Below, piece after piece: positions 12,151 to 20,051 of a stretch of DNA of 64,000 nt. The stretch lies in NCBI GenBank assembly GCA_039621445.1, contig CP154956.1, forward strand, positions 434,001 through 498,000, written 5' to 3'. The stretch comes from Euglena gracilis. Taxonomy: Eukaryota > Euglenida > Euglenophyceae > Euglenales. The notes below the pieces were generated by a model. The model was not told the DNA's origin and ran no database searches. It saw only the letters and a list, made by a program, of their open reading frames with translations. How positions within the stretch are numbered: the stretch's first letter is position 1; each line of letters begins with the position of its first letter. The position numbers were made by a program, and so were the translations under genes.

Positions 12151-13521
12151 TGTCAGGCAGGTTTGTGCACGACCTGTGGGGGCAGTGCCTGCAGGTGCAG
12201 GGCTGGTTTCATCAAATGCAGTGGCAACACATCAATTGATGAAAACCTGGTGGCTCCAAATTTTTCTGGACAGCCAAAAGACTGGTCGTCCTTTGTGCGG
12301 GATTGGGATCAATATTTCAGGACGTTGGTTATTTTGCAAAATGGACATATGTCTGATTCACTCAAGCTTCAGCTTTTTGCAATGACGCTGGACGACACAA
12401 ATCAAAAGGAATTGCAATTCCGACTGAAATTAAAAAAAAAAACATCTTTCGAGGAGGAATTTGACAGGCTTGAAGGGAAATATGCTGGAACTCAATCCGA
12501 GTGTGCCAGAAAAAAATGGTATGATGTGAACCTCGTGAACCAAGGGAAAATTACCGTACAGGAATGGCGAGATTTTGTCATAAATTTCAGAATAGCCTGG
12601 AGACAGGTGAAAAGCGCCACTGACGATGAGGCAGAAAGACTGGTCAAGGGAAAACTGCCAAATTTCATTTTGCATTGGGTCGCCGATGAGGAGGAAAGGA
12701 AATCAACGTGTGGACCGAAAGTCAAAATGTACCCTGGAGTGCCTGCAACCGAGGAAAACATTATTTGTGCTGTGGAACGTGTCACTGGGGAAAAGCCCTG
12801 CAAGGTTTCGAAAGTTTCACCGCTGGAGTTCGAAGTCTTTTTGCCCAACACTACGATTTGCGACAAACTGAAAGAGGTCAGTGGGAAACCAATCACAGGC
12901 ACGGATAAAAGGATCAAAATTGTGGAGGAACAGCCAAAAATGGGAGTTGAAGAAATTTTCCGTTTTGTTGAGCGAAAATTGTCTTCCAGGGATTCTCAAG
13001 ACATGATACACAGTTCCAGGGAGCCAAATGCATTTGGAAACCGGAGGGCCAGGTCTGCTAAGGCAGATCGGGCCAAGGGGTCCAGGACACCCTCCCCAAC
13101 ACGGTCAGCAAAGGGGGGCGAAACGGTGGCAAAACCGTCCGTTGGAAAATCAGATTCACAGGTGGCAGCTCCTGCGACCAATGCAAACGTGAACCCCCCA
13201 GTGCAAAATCCAGTGCCAGTGGTTCGATCACAGTCATTGCCACCCCCCCAGCAATCTCAATTTGGCAATGGGGGGGGATGGAGAAACGATTCTGGGTGGA
13301 ATTCCAATGCCAATGCCAATTTTCAGGGAAATCAGTGGTGGCACTCAAATCAACAGAATTTTGATTCACAGTCTGGTGGTGGCAAAGGCAAAGGCAAAGG
13401 CAAGGGCAAAGGAAACAATTCTTGGGGGAAAGGAAACAATGGAAATGACTGGTCTAGGGGAAAGGGCCAGGATGGTGGAAAAGGCAAAGGAAAAGGAAGG
13501 GGGAAAGGAAACCGTTGCTAG
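12139..13521 (+). CDS. Gag capsid-like domain with Cys cluster and KG-rich tail
   Basis: It opens with a Cys cluster at 12,142-12,219 (spacing C-x2-C-x4-C-x2-C-x4-C-x-C-x6-C), likely zinc-binding. Next comes a capsid-like segment starting PNFSGQPKDWSSFVRDWDQY, the F-x-G-x2-x-D-W-x3-V pattern seen in retrotransposon Gag proteins. A Gly/Asn/Trp-rich region follows, and from about 13,378 a tail of alternating Lys-Gly. This basic tail probably replaces the CCHC zinc knuckle of usual nucleocapsids. The frame ends at TAG 13,519-13,521, with the same frame open beyond it to 13,815. Confidence 0.8.
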   Translation, partial: TCDTCQAGLCTTCGGSACRCRAGFIKCSGNTSIDENLVAPNFSGQPKDWSSFVRDWDQYFRTLVILQNGHMSDSLKLQLFAMTLDDTNQKELQFRLKLKKKTSFEEEFDRLEGKYAGTQSECARKKWYDVNLVNQGKITVQEWRDFVINFRIAWRQVKSATDDEAERLVKGKLPNFILHWVADEEERKSTCGPKVKMYPGVPATEENIICAVERVTGEKPCKVSKVSPLEFEVFLPNTTICDKLKEVSGKPITGTDKRIKIVEEQPKMGVEEIFRFVERKLSSRDSQDMIHSSREPNAFGNRRARSAKADRAKGSRTPSPTRSAKGGETVAKPSVGKSDSQVAAPATNANVNPPVQNPVPVVRSQSLPPPQQSQFGNGGGWRNDSGWNSNANANFQGNQWWHSNQQNFDSQSGGGKGKGKGKGKGNNSWGKGNNGNDWSRGKGQDGGKGKGKGRGKGNRC

Positions 13522-13815
13522 GATAGCCGGGGTGGACCGTTGGGGGCGGGAGCCGCCCCGGGCTCGCATACCCAGCCCCACACAAAGACATACGCAAATC
13601 CCAGGTGGCATGAGAAATCTCGTGCGAGTGAAAACACGATGAAAAATCTGCCATCCAAGGAGATTCTGTGCAAGGTGTGTCCAATGTGTCGGGTGTGTGG
13701 TGTGCGTGACGTGCAAATCTGTGCCTCGGCCCAAATCTGTAAAAAATCAGATCCCATAAGAGGATCGTGCACAGCCTTCCGTAAAGAAAAGAGCTTTAGA
13801 CCTTTTTTGCGGTAA
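13522..13815 (+). CDS. Readthrough frame with Cys-rich linker
   Basis: In frame with the Gag segment after its single TAG. The first half is Pro/His/Thr-rich. Then comes a compact Cys cluster (CKVCPMCRVC followed by two more Cys), a possible zinc finger, placed directly before the cytosine methyltransferase domain. The frame hands over (+1) to the methyltransferase frame between 13,760 and 13,800. It may be the Gag-Pol junction controlled by stop readthrough, or simply a decayed stop. Both are inference. Confidence 0.5.
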   Translation, partial: DSRGGPLGAGAAPGSHTQPHTKTYANPRWHEKSRASENTMKNLPSKEILCKVCPMCRVCGVRDVQICASAQICKKSDPIRGSCTAFRKEKSFRPFLR

Positions 13816-14426
13816 AGGCTCGGTTGGGGATTGCCTGAGAGAGCAGGGGTTTAAGGTTGTGTCAGTGGACATAAACCCCAGATTTAACCCAACCCACTGT
13901 GCAAATATTTTGGAGTGGAGATATTGGAGGTACCCCCCCGGATATTTTCAGATCATCGCTGCGGGGGTGCCCTGTACAGAATATAGCTTGGCCAAAACAT
14001 TGGGAGTCAGAAATTTGGAGGGGGCAGATCGGCTGGTCAAAAAAACTTTGGAGATTGTCGAATATTTCAAACCAAAGTTGTGGTGGATTGAAAATCTCCG
14101 TCATGGACTTGCTTCGAAAAAGACCCTGTGTTCAAAATCTGACTTTTGTCGATGTTGATTATTGTCAATTTTCAGATTGGGGATATCAAAAGCCCACCCG
14201 AATCTGGGGGAGCGAAAATCTGAGCAAGCTACAAAACAAACTTTGTGATGGCCAGACCTGCCCGAATTTGATTCCTGGGGGGAGGAGTCACCGAGAAAAG
14301 TTGGGAGGATATGGAATGACAGTTGGCACCCAGAAAAAATGGAGGATGCCCAAACAACTGGTGGAGTATTTGTTAACCGTGTTGGAACGAAAAAGCGGAT
14401 ATCGTAGGGGAGTATTATGCTGTTAG
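13760..14426 (+). CDS. DNA (cytosine-5) methyltransferase domain within Pol
   Basis: Motif I LDLFCGKGSVG (13,796-13,828) binds AdoMet, followed by VVSVDI (motif II). Motif IV is AGVPCTEYS with the catalytic Cys codon at 13,973-13,975. Motif VI is WWIENLRHGL (14,081-14,108). After a +1 frame change near 14,115, FVDVDYCQFSDWGYQKPT corresponds to motif VIII, then a CDGQTC...H segment and a terminal PKQLVEYLL resembling motif X. About 200 residues, shorter than host DNMTs, with little target-recognition sequence, like the compact enzymes of large viruses and some protist elements. All catalytic motifs are intact, but the frame is broken once. It would methylate cytosine in DNA, perhaps the element's own cDNA (inference). 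Confidence 0.88.
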
Positions 14427-14952
14427 GAAAGTTTGTATGGAGGAAATTGAGAAGGAATTTCGGGTTAAGGCGGAACGGGATTGTTTTGCAACCAGCCAAA
14501 ATGCCAGGTGTGAAAAGTTTTACGGGGAGGATGATGATGCCATGAAAAAGGATTGGGGGGCGGAGGAAACGTTGTGGATGAACCCCCCCTGGACTTTGTG
14601 GCCTGAGGTGGCTGAAAAATTGCAAAATTCCAATTGTCGGGCAATTTGTATTTGCCCAGACTGGAATAGGAGGTGGGTGAAAAATCTGGTGGCTATGGCT
14701 GTCAAAAAGATTTATTTTCCCAAGGGGACAAAGTTGTTTGAGGCTGATGGGAGGATTTTGAGGGGTACCCGTTGGGGGGTGTGGGCCTTGTTGATCGATA
14801 GAAGGCAACCCTCCCAGGGGGGGGCAACCCCAGGGAAAAAAAAATTGGTGCGGCTGAAAAAAAGAACGTTGAGGGGGACGAAAACTCGGGGAGGAGCAAA
14901 GAAACTCGGGGAGGACAGACAACTTCTGTTTAAAACCCAGATTCAATTTTGA
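14386..14952 (+). CDS. NPPW methyltransferase-like domain within Pol
   Basis: Follows the C5 methyltransferase by a +1 frame change near 14,385 without a real gap; the same frame is open upstream of the ATG at 14,437. Motifs: DCFATSQNARC (14,479-14,511), then an acidic stretch with DAMKKDW, LWMNPPW (NPPW codons 14,581-14,592), and ICICPDW. The order D-x-F-A-T, D-A-x3-D-W and W-x-N-P-P resembles the Dam-like methyltransferase domain of DIRS and some algal LTR elements (Pfam Dam, PF05869 type), where N-P-P-W is the N6-adenine MTase motif IV. No clear glycine-rich AdoMet motif was seen, so it could be catalytically inactive. The C-terminal 50 residues are Lys/Arg/Gly-rich. Confidence 0.65.
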   Translation, partial: NEKADIVGEYYAVRKVCMEEIEKEFRVKAERDCFATSQNARCEKFYGEDDDAMKKDWGAEETLWMNPPWTLWPEVAEKLQNSNCRAICICPDWNRRWVKNLVAMAVKKIYFPKGTKLFEADGRILRGTRWGVWALLIDRRQPSQGGATPGKKKLVRLKKRTLRGTKTRGGAKKLGEDRQLLFKTQIQF

Positions 14953-15348
14953 TTGACACGGTAGCGGAGGCAAACCTCATTCGACAAGGGTTGATAGGGG
15001 ACCACCTAATGTATCCTGCTAAGGACCCGTTAAGGTTTGAAACTGCCAATGGGCAAACTTTGGCGGGGGGGAGCAGATGTGCTAAGGTGAAAATGATCCT
15101 TCAACAAAATTGGAATGAGGAAAGGGAAATTGAATGTGTGGAATATGAGGTTGAATTCTATGAGGCAAAGATCAAAGTTGATGCCATTTTTTCTTATCCA
15201 TGGTTGGCAGAAAGCAAAACTGGGAATTTTTCCACACCACAAGGCGTTGGTGAAAGACAGCCTCGACCTGATTTTTTTGCGGGGTGTTGAAAGACGGAGG
15301 GGTCCACAAAAATTCAGGGATGACACAAATTTTCTGTGGACAATGTGA
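14949..15348 (+). CDS. Retropepsin-like aspartic protease, degenerate
   Basis: Begins -1 to the preceding frame. ILIDTVAEANLI matches the retropepsin active site D-T/S-G-A but has Val (GTA, 14,961-14,963) in place of Gly. The C-terminal hydrophobic-Gly motif is IFSYPWL with Ser for Gly. After about 15,220 the homologous reading moves +1 (residues HHKALVKDSLDLIF), then returns near 15,310 to the RT frame. Expected position between the methyltransferases and RT. Two missing active-site glycines plus frame changes make an active protease unlikely in this copy. Confidence 0.7.
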
Positions 15349-18300
15349 CTGTGGCGGACGGGTCTTCGTTTGGGTTGCAAAAACTTGGTCTTTGTTTGCC
15401 ATTGGAAGGGTTGGACCAGGAATTGCAATTTTTCAGTGATGAGGACCTAGGGGAGGTTGCCACAAATTTGCAGGGAAGTGACCCCCCAGTGCAAGTTATC
15501 AACCGAATGATAATTGCAAGGGAGGGGGAGGACAAAAAAGAGGATGAACGGGTGGTCAAGTTGAGGGAACAAGTTTTGGAAGATTACCAGGGGACGGTAT
15601 TTCGGTCATCGCCATTTCCAGACCCCCCCGAAAGAGGACAATATGGTTATGCATACATACCGTTGAAGGAGGGGGCAAAGCCAACCAGACAGAAACCTTT
15701 TTTCATGCACGGTGAGCGGAAAGAGGCACTTGAAAAAATCACCCAAGACTGGCTCGACAAAAAATACATTGAGCCAGCCACAGCCAAAAATTCTGAATGG
15801 CTGTCCCAGACTTTTCCAGTTCCAAAAAAATCCAACGATTTTCCGTGGAGGGGGGTGGTGGACCTCAGGGGGCCAAACAGCCAAACAAGGCGATGCAACT
15901 ACCCCCTACCCAAAATTGAAGACATTTTGGTCAAACATGGTGCAAACCAAATGTTTTCGATCATCGATTTGAAGCAAGCTTTTCACCAACAACCCCTACA
16001 CCCAGAAAGTCGACCCATAACGTGTTGTTTTACCCCCAAAGGCATTTTTCAGTGGAGGGTGAACGTAATGGGTTTGACAAATGCCCCCCAGCAATTTCAG
16101 CAAATGATCGATGACCGTTTGACACCAGTAAGGGATATCGCCACAGGGTACATAGACGACATACTGGTGGGGACAACGGTCGGGGAAGGGGAGGATCTAG
16201 TGGGGGCACACGAAAAAGATTTGAGGAGGGTGTTGGAGGTGCTGAAAACAGAACTTTTGGTGGCTGATGAATTCAAAGCCAAACTTTTTGTGGAGGAGGT
16301 TGAATTTTGTGGACAAATTTTAGGAAACGGGACTAGGAGGCCTGCACCGGGTAAGTTACGAGCGATCGAAAAGTGGGAGGTTCCAAAAACAATTACGGCT
16401 TTGAGAGCCTTTTTGGGATTCACAAATTATTACAATGCATACATTCACATGTATGCGGAAGTAGCTGCCCGGTTGCAAGACAAATTGAAAGTCCCCAGGG
16501 AGGTGGGAAAGAAAGGAAGTCGAAAACCTGTGGAATTTGATGGGGAGGATTTAAAAGCTTTTGAGGAGCTGAAAAAAAGGTTGTGTTCGGGCCTAATGTT
16601 GCAACGGGTAGACCCAGATAAACCCTTTGTGCTAAGGGTTGATGCCAGTGGGTACGCCGTGGGGGCAACGTTAGAGCAAATGAAGGAGGGGGGAGGAAGA
16701 CCCACAGCCCAGGATGTGATTGAGAAAAAAACTGTGCCAGTGGCTTTTATGTCTCGAAAATTGACCGAGGGGCAAAGAAAATGGACCCCCAGGGAGTTGG
16801 AGACGTATGCCATAATTTTGGCACTACAAAAATGGGAGAGTTGGATTGGATTGCAACCCGTTTTGGTTTTAACCGACCACCAAAGTTTGGAGTCTTGGAC
16901 AAGGGAAGTCCTAGACACCCCCAGTGGTCCGGTTGGGAGGAGGGCGAGATGGCACCAAATTTTCTCCAAGTATGACTTGACGGTGGGATATATCCCGGGT
17001 AAAGAAAATACCATAGCCGATATCCTTAGTCGGTGGGCATACCCAGCTTCACAGGCCCTAAGGGATATAAGTAAGCATGGGTCAGCCGAAGACAAGGATG
17101 AAATGGAAAATTTTATCCGGGAGGAAAAAGAAGAGGAAAAACAGTGTTTGGAGATAAGAATCAAAAACCAGCCCAATTTACGTAATGCCTGGATACGGGG
17201 GGTGACAACCCGTAGTGGCAAAAACGTAACACCTGAGGAGGAAAAAGGAGAGTGCACAAGGAGGGGAACCGAGGGTGGGGTAGACCCAGGAGGAAAAGAC
17301 ACCCCTGTGGACACCCACTCACAAGGGCCCAGGAAAGAAAAGAAACGAGTTCATTTTTGGGATGAGAAAGTGGGGGGGGAGACGACCCCTGTCCCGGAGA
17401 CGGCTGAAAGTTCGAGGGGGGACACTCGTATGGAAGTGGGGGACGCCCTGCCAAGTACGACCCCTAAGGATATTAAGCCCGTATGGGAGCGTGATTGGGG
17501 GGAAGCATATTCCCGATGCCCCACATGGAAAGAAAAATGGGTAGCTACCAAAGGCGATTCAATTTGGCCAAAGGGCTTCAAAGTGCTAAATGGCCAATTG
17601 TTTTTCGAGGAAAAGTTGTGTGTGCCTGAAAGTTTTCAACACTTGGTGATTCAAGAAATTCACGAGTTTTTGGGGCACGTTGGCCCTGAAAAAGTTTGGA
17701 AACACATGGCAATCCGTTTTGTTTGGGCTGATGAAAAGGCTGCAAAGCAACTCAACCAAAATTGCAGCAAAAATTGTTCCACATGCCAAGCGAGTGTGAG
17801 GGGGGAGAGTTTGAAAGGACCGATCGAGTCCACACCCATACCCCCTGCACTAATGACAAGTGTTGCCATCGATTTGTTTCGAATGCCAAGGGTTTTACAC
17901 GATGGGGGGGAGTATGACACCCTAGCCCTTTGTGTGGATAGGCATTCGGAATGGATTGTGGGGGTTGCATGCAAGGACAAGGGATTAACCGGTGCCAAGT
18001 TGGCTAAGGAAATGGTGAAAAATCAGTGGAGGCCTTTTGGGGTTCCCTCGGTCATCTCAAGTGACCAAGGGAGCCATTTCACAAGCACTTGGTGGAAAAA
18101 CATGTGTGCACTTTTGGGGATTAGGCAGGCGTATTCCCAAGCGTACCACCACCAAGCAAACGGGAGGGTTGAGAGAGCCGGACAGCAGGTAATGGAGGTG
18201 TTGAGAAAATTGTACGTGGAGGAAAAAATTAATTGGGTTGAAGCTTTACCCCAAGTTTTGGACCGAATTCACGACGTAAAGGGGGAAAGCGGATTGAGCC

Positions 18301-18710
18301 CATATGAAATTGTGACTGGAAGGGAAAGACCATTGGCAGGGGTACCCTACCAACCACCCAAAGAATGTGAGGATTCGGTGGAGTTTTTCCATAGGATGCA
18401 AGACATTGATGGGAGGGTGGCTAGGATACTCAACAAAAAGCACGAGGAGGAGGTGGCAAGGATAAATAAGGGGAGGAAAGAAATGGAACCCCTAAAGGTG
18501 GGGACGACGGTTTGGTATAGGAGACCCGAGGGGTCGGGTGAGAAGCTTGACTCTAGGTGGGTGGGACCTGGGGTCGTGAAGGGTAGAGAAGGGGAACGGA
18601 GTTATGTAATCGAAATGAAACCTGGGGTGGAGACAAAAGCTCATAAGAGTTTTTTGCAGGAATATCGGGAACCACAAGCGGAAGGAAAGGGGGTGCCTCT
18701 TTTTTATTAA
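15336..18710 (+). CDS. Pol: reverse transcriptase, RNase H and integrase
   Basis: One open frame of 1124 codons. RT: FSIIDLKQAFHQ, then YIDDIL (catalytic Asp pair 16,155-16,160). RNase H: VLRVDASGYAVGA (Asp 16,641), RELETYAIILAL and LVLTDHQSL. Integrase: zinc-binding His pair (IHEFLGH) with CSTC, the Asp in VAIDLF (17,871), the Asp in SSDQGSHF (18,063) and the Glu in NGRVERAG (18,171). Exactly 35 residues lie between the second Asp and the Glu. A GPY/F-like tail (RWVGPGVVKG) follows. All catalytic residues are present, in sharp contrast to the broken upstream frames. It ends in TAA 18,708-18,710, with the same frame open beyond. Confidence 0.95.
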   Translation: MDNVTVADGSSFGLQKLGLCLPLEGLDQELQFFSDEDLGEVATNLQGSDPPVQVINRMIIAREGEDKKEDERVVKLREQVLEDYQGTVFRSSPFPDPPERGQYGYAYIPLKEGAKPTRQKPFFMHGERKEALEKITQDWLDKKYIEPATAKNSEWLSQTFPVPKKSNDFPWRGVVDLRGPNSQTRRCNYPLPKIEDILVKHGANQMFSIIDLKQAFHQQPLHPESRPITCCFTPKGIFQWRVNVMGLTNAPQQFQQMIDDRLTPVRDIATGYIDDILVGTTVGEGEDLVGAHEKDLRRVLEVLKTELLVADEFKAKLFVEEVEFCGQILGNGTRRPAPGKLRAIEKWEVPKTITALRAFLGFTNYYNAYIHMYAEVAARLQDKLKVPREVGKKGSRKPVEFDGEDLKAFEELKKRLCSGLMLQRVDPDKPFVLRVDASGYAVGATLEQMKEGGGRPTAQDVIEKKTVPVAFMSRKLTEGQRKWTPRELETYAIILALQKWESWIGLQPVLVLTDHQSLESWTREVLDTPSGPVGRRARWHQIFSKYDLTVGYIPGKENTIADILSRWAYPASQALRDISKHGSAEDKDEMENFIREEKEEEKQCLEIRIKNQPNLRNAWIRGVTTRSGKNVTPEEEKGECTRRGTEGGVDPGGKDTPVDTHSQGPRKEKKRVHFWDEKVGGETTPVPETAESSRGDTRMEVGDALPSTTPKDIKPVWERDWGEAYSRCPTWKEKWVATKGDSIWPKGFKVLNGQLFFEEKLCVPESFQHLVIQEIHEFLGHVGPEKVWKHMAIRFVWADEKAAKQLNQNCSKNCSTCQASVRGESLKGPIESTPIPPALMTSVAIDLFRMPRVLHDGGEYDTLALCVDRHSEWIVGVACKDKGLTGAKLAKEMVKNQWRPFGVPSVISSDQGSHFTSTWWKNMCALLGIRQAYSQAYHHQANGRVERAGQQVMEVLRKLYVEEKINWVEALPQVLDRIHDVKGESGLSPYEIVTGRERPLAGVPYQPPKECEDSVEFFHRMQDIDGRVARILNKKHEEEVARINKGRKEMEPLKVGTTVWYRRPEGSGEKLDSRWVGPGVVKGREGERSYVIEMKPGVETKAHKSFLQEYREPQAEGKGVPLFY

Positions 18711-18962
18711 AAACGGACCGAAAAAGAAGAAGAGGCATTACCTGATGAGTGGGAGGTGGAAAAAATTTTAAGGCACCGAAAAGGAAAAAATGGAAAGTGG
18801 GAGTTTTTAACAAAGTGGGTCGGATATGAGGACGGGGAGGAGACCTGGGAACCGGCTGGAAATTTTATTCACAGATTCAGTGGAGAGTTTGTGAAGTATT
18901 GTCGTGAGACAAACGTGACAATGGACGTAATGTCCGAACTTAAAATTGACGGTGGGCCGTAG
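18711..18962 (+). CDS. Chromodomain at the integrase C-terminus
   Basis: Same frame as the integrase, separated by one [16 protein letters not shown], then [19 protein letters not shown] carries the aromatic residues and the W-x3-W-x-G-Y pattern of a chromodomain (18,747-18,850). It ends at TAG 18,960-18,962. This places the element among chromoviruses, whose chromodomains direct integration to marked chromatin. Either the intervening TAA is a mutation, or this part is not made in this copy. Confidence 0.88.
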   Translation, partial: KRTEKEEEALPDEWEVEKILRHRKGKNGKWEFLTKWVGYEDGEETWEPAGNFIHRFSGEFVKYCRETNVTMDVMSELKIDGGP

Positions 18963-19379
18963 GCTCTAAGGTGAGCCATAAGGCCCTGTCCAAGGCTCTA
19001 CGGTGAGCCTAATGGGAAGGCAAAGTGCTGTTTTTAAAATTCAAAAACCCGATTTGCACGTCTGTGTGGGTGTGAGTGCACGCACACACGCATGAGCGTG
19101 TAAAGGAGAGAATGTACAAATGCAAGAATTTGCCAAGGAGAAAGGTAGAAAGAGGCTCCGCAAGGGGGCCGGGGGCAAGGGGCACCTCATTGCATTCGCC
19201 GCCGCATTGTACACTATTATATTCGCCCCACTGCGCGCATTGCTCCACCGCACTTTCTATATTTGCCGTCCCTTCCTCTTACCTCCCGGTCTCCCGGTGT
19301 TGTTAGGGTTTGGACATTGATTCTTTGAGATGATGGGTTACATTGTGTTTGGGTGTTCTTGGTCACATAATGAGCCCCC
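18963..19379 (+). other. Retrotransposon 3' untranslated region, unique part
   Basis: No domain seen. It contains short direct repeats (GGTGAGCC near 18,970 and 19,005) and a CACACA-rich stretch. It separates the chromodomain from the G-rich minisatellite. Confidence 0.5.
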
Positions 19380-19830
19380 CTTCGGTTTGACAAAAACCCC
19401 CCCGGCCCGAGGAGGGGGGGGGGGCACTTGAATTTTTAAAAATCCCCCGGCCCGAGGAGGGGGGGGGGCGTTTGATTTTTGGACAAAAATCCCCCTGGCC
19501 CGAGGAGGGGGGGGGGGCGCTCGATTTTTTGACAAAAATCCCCCCGGCCCGAGGAGGGGGGGGGGGGCGCTCGATTTTTTGACAAAAATCCCCCCGGCCC
19601 GAGGAGGGGGGGGGGGGGCGCTCGATTTTTTGACAAAAATCCCCCCGGCCCGAGGAGGGGGGGGGGGGCGCTCGATTTTTTGACAAAAATCCCCCCGGCC
19701 CGAGGAGGGGGGGGGGGTGCCAACCGAATTTTAAAACAAGAATCCCCCAGCCCGTTGAAACAGGGGGGGGGGCAGATTTTGGTGAAGACCCTCATTCCAC
19801 CCGTGAGAAGCGGGGGGGGGGGCAGCCAAA
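19380..19830 (+). repeat. G/C-rich minisatellite in the retrotransposon 3' region
   Basis: Five to six head-to-tail copies of a unit of about 58-60 bp: CCCCCCGGCCCGAGGAGG, a run of 8-13 G, then CGCTCGATTTTTTGAC and AAAAAT. Two more diverged copies reach 19,830. Copies differ mainly in the length of the G run. It lies between the chromodomain and the polypurine tract. Pro-rich minus-strand open frames here are repeat artefacts. Confidence 0.9.
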
Positions 19831-20040
19831 TATTCATTGGTTGGTGATTTGAGTCTTTCTCAAAGGATTGAAGGCACTTGAAAGCCATAGTCCCTGATTT
19901 TTGTTTCCCATTTGTTGATTCAAGGGAGAATGGGTGTGGGACATAGGCTTTGGATGAAAGAGTGCCGAATGGAGGATTTCCCCCCCGTTGTTGAGGAAGG
20001 GGGGGGGGGGGGCGAGTTTTTGGTGTCCGACTAAGGTCGC

Positions 20041-20051
20041 AAGGGAGGGGG
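20041..20051 (+). other. Polypurine tract
   Basis: AAGGGAGGGGG directly abuts the TGTCGG start of the 3' LTR, the expected place for plus-strand DNA priming. Confidence 0.75.

Noticed and set aside
19363-19740. Regular G-rich repeats considered as a CRISPR-like array
   Set aside because: Units are directly contiguous with no unique spacers, lie inside a eukaryotic LTR element, and vary only in G-run length.
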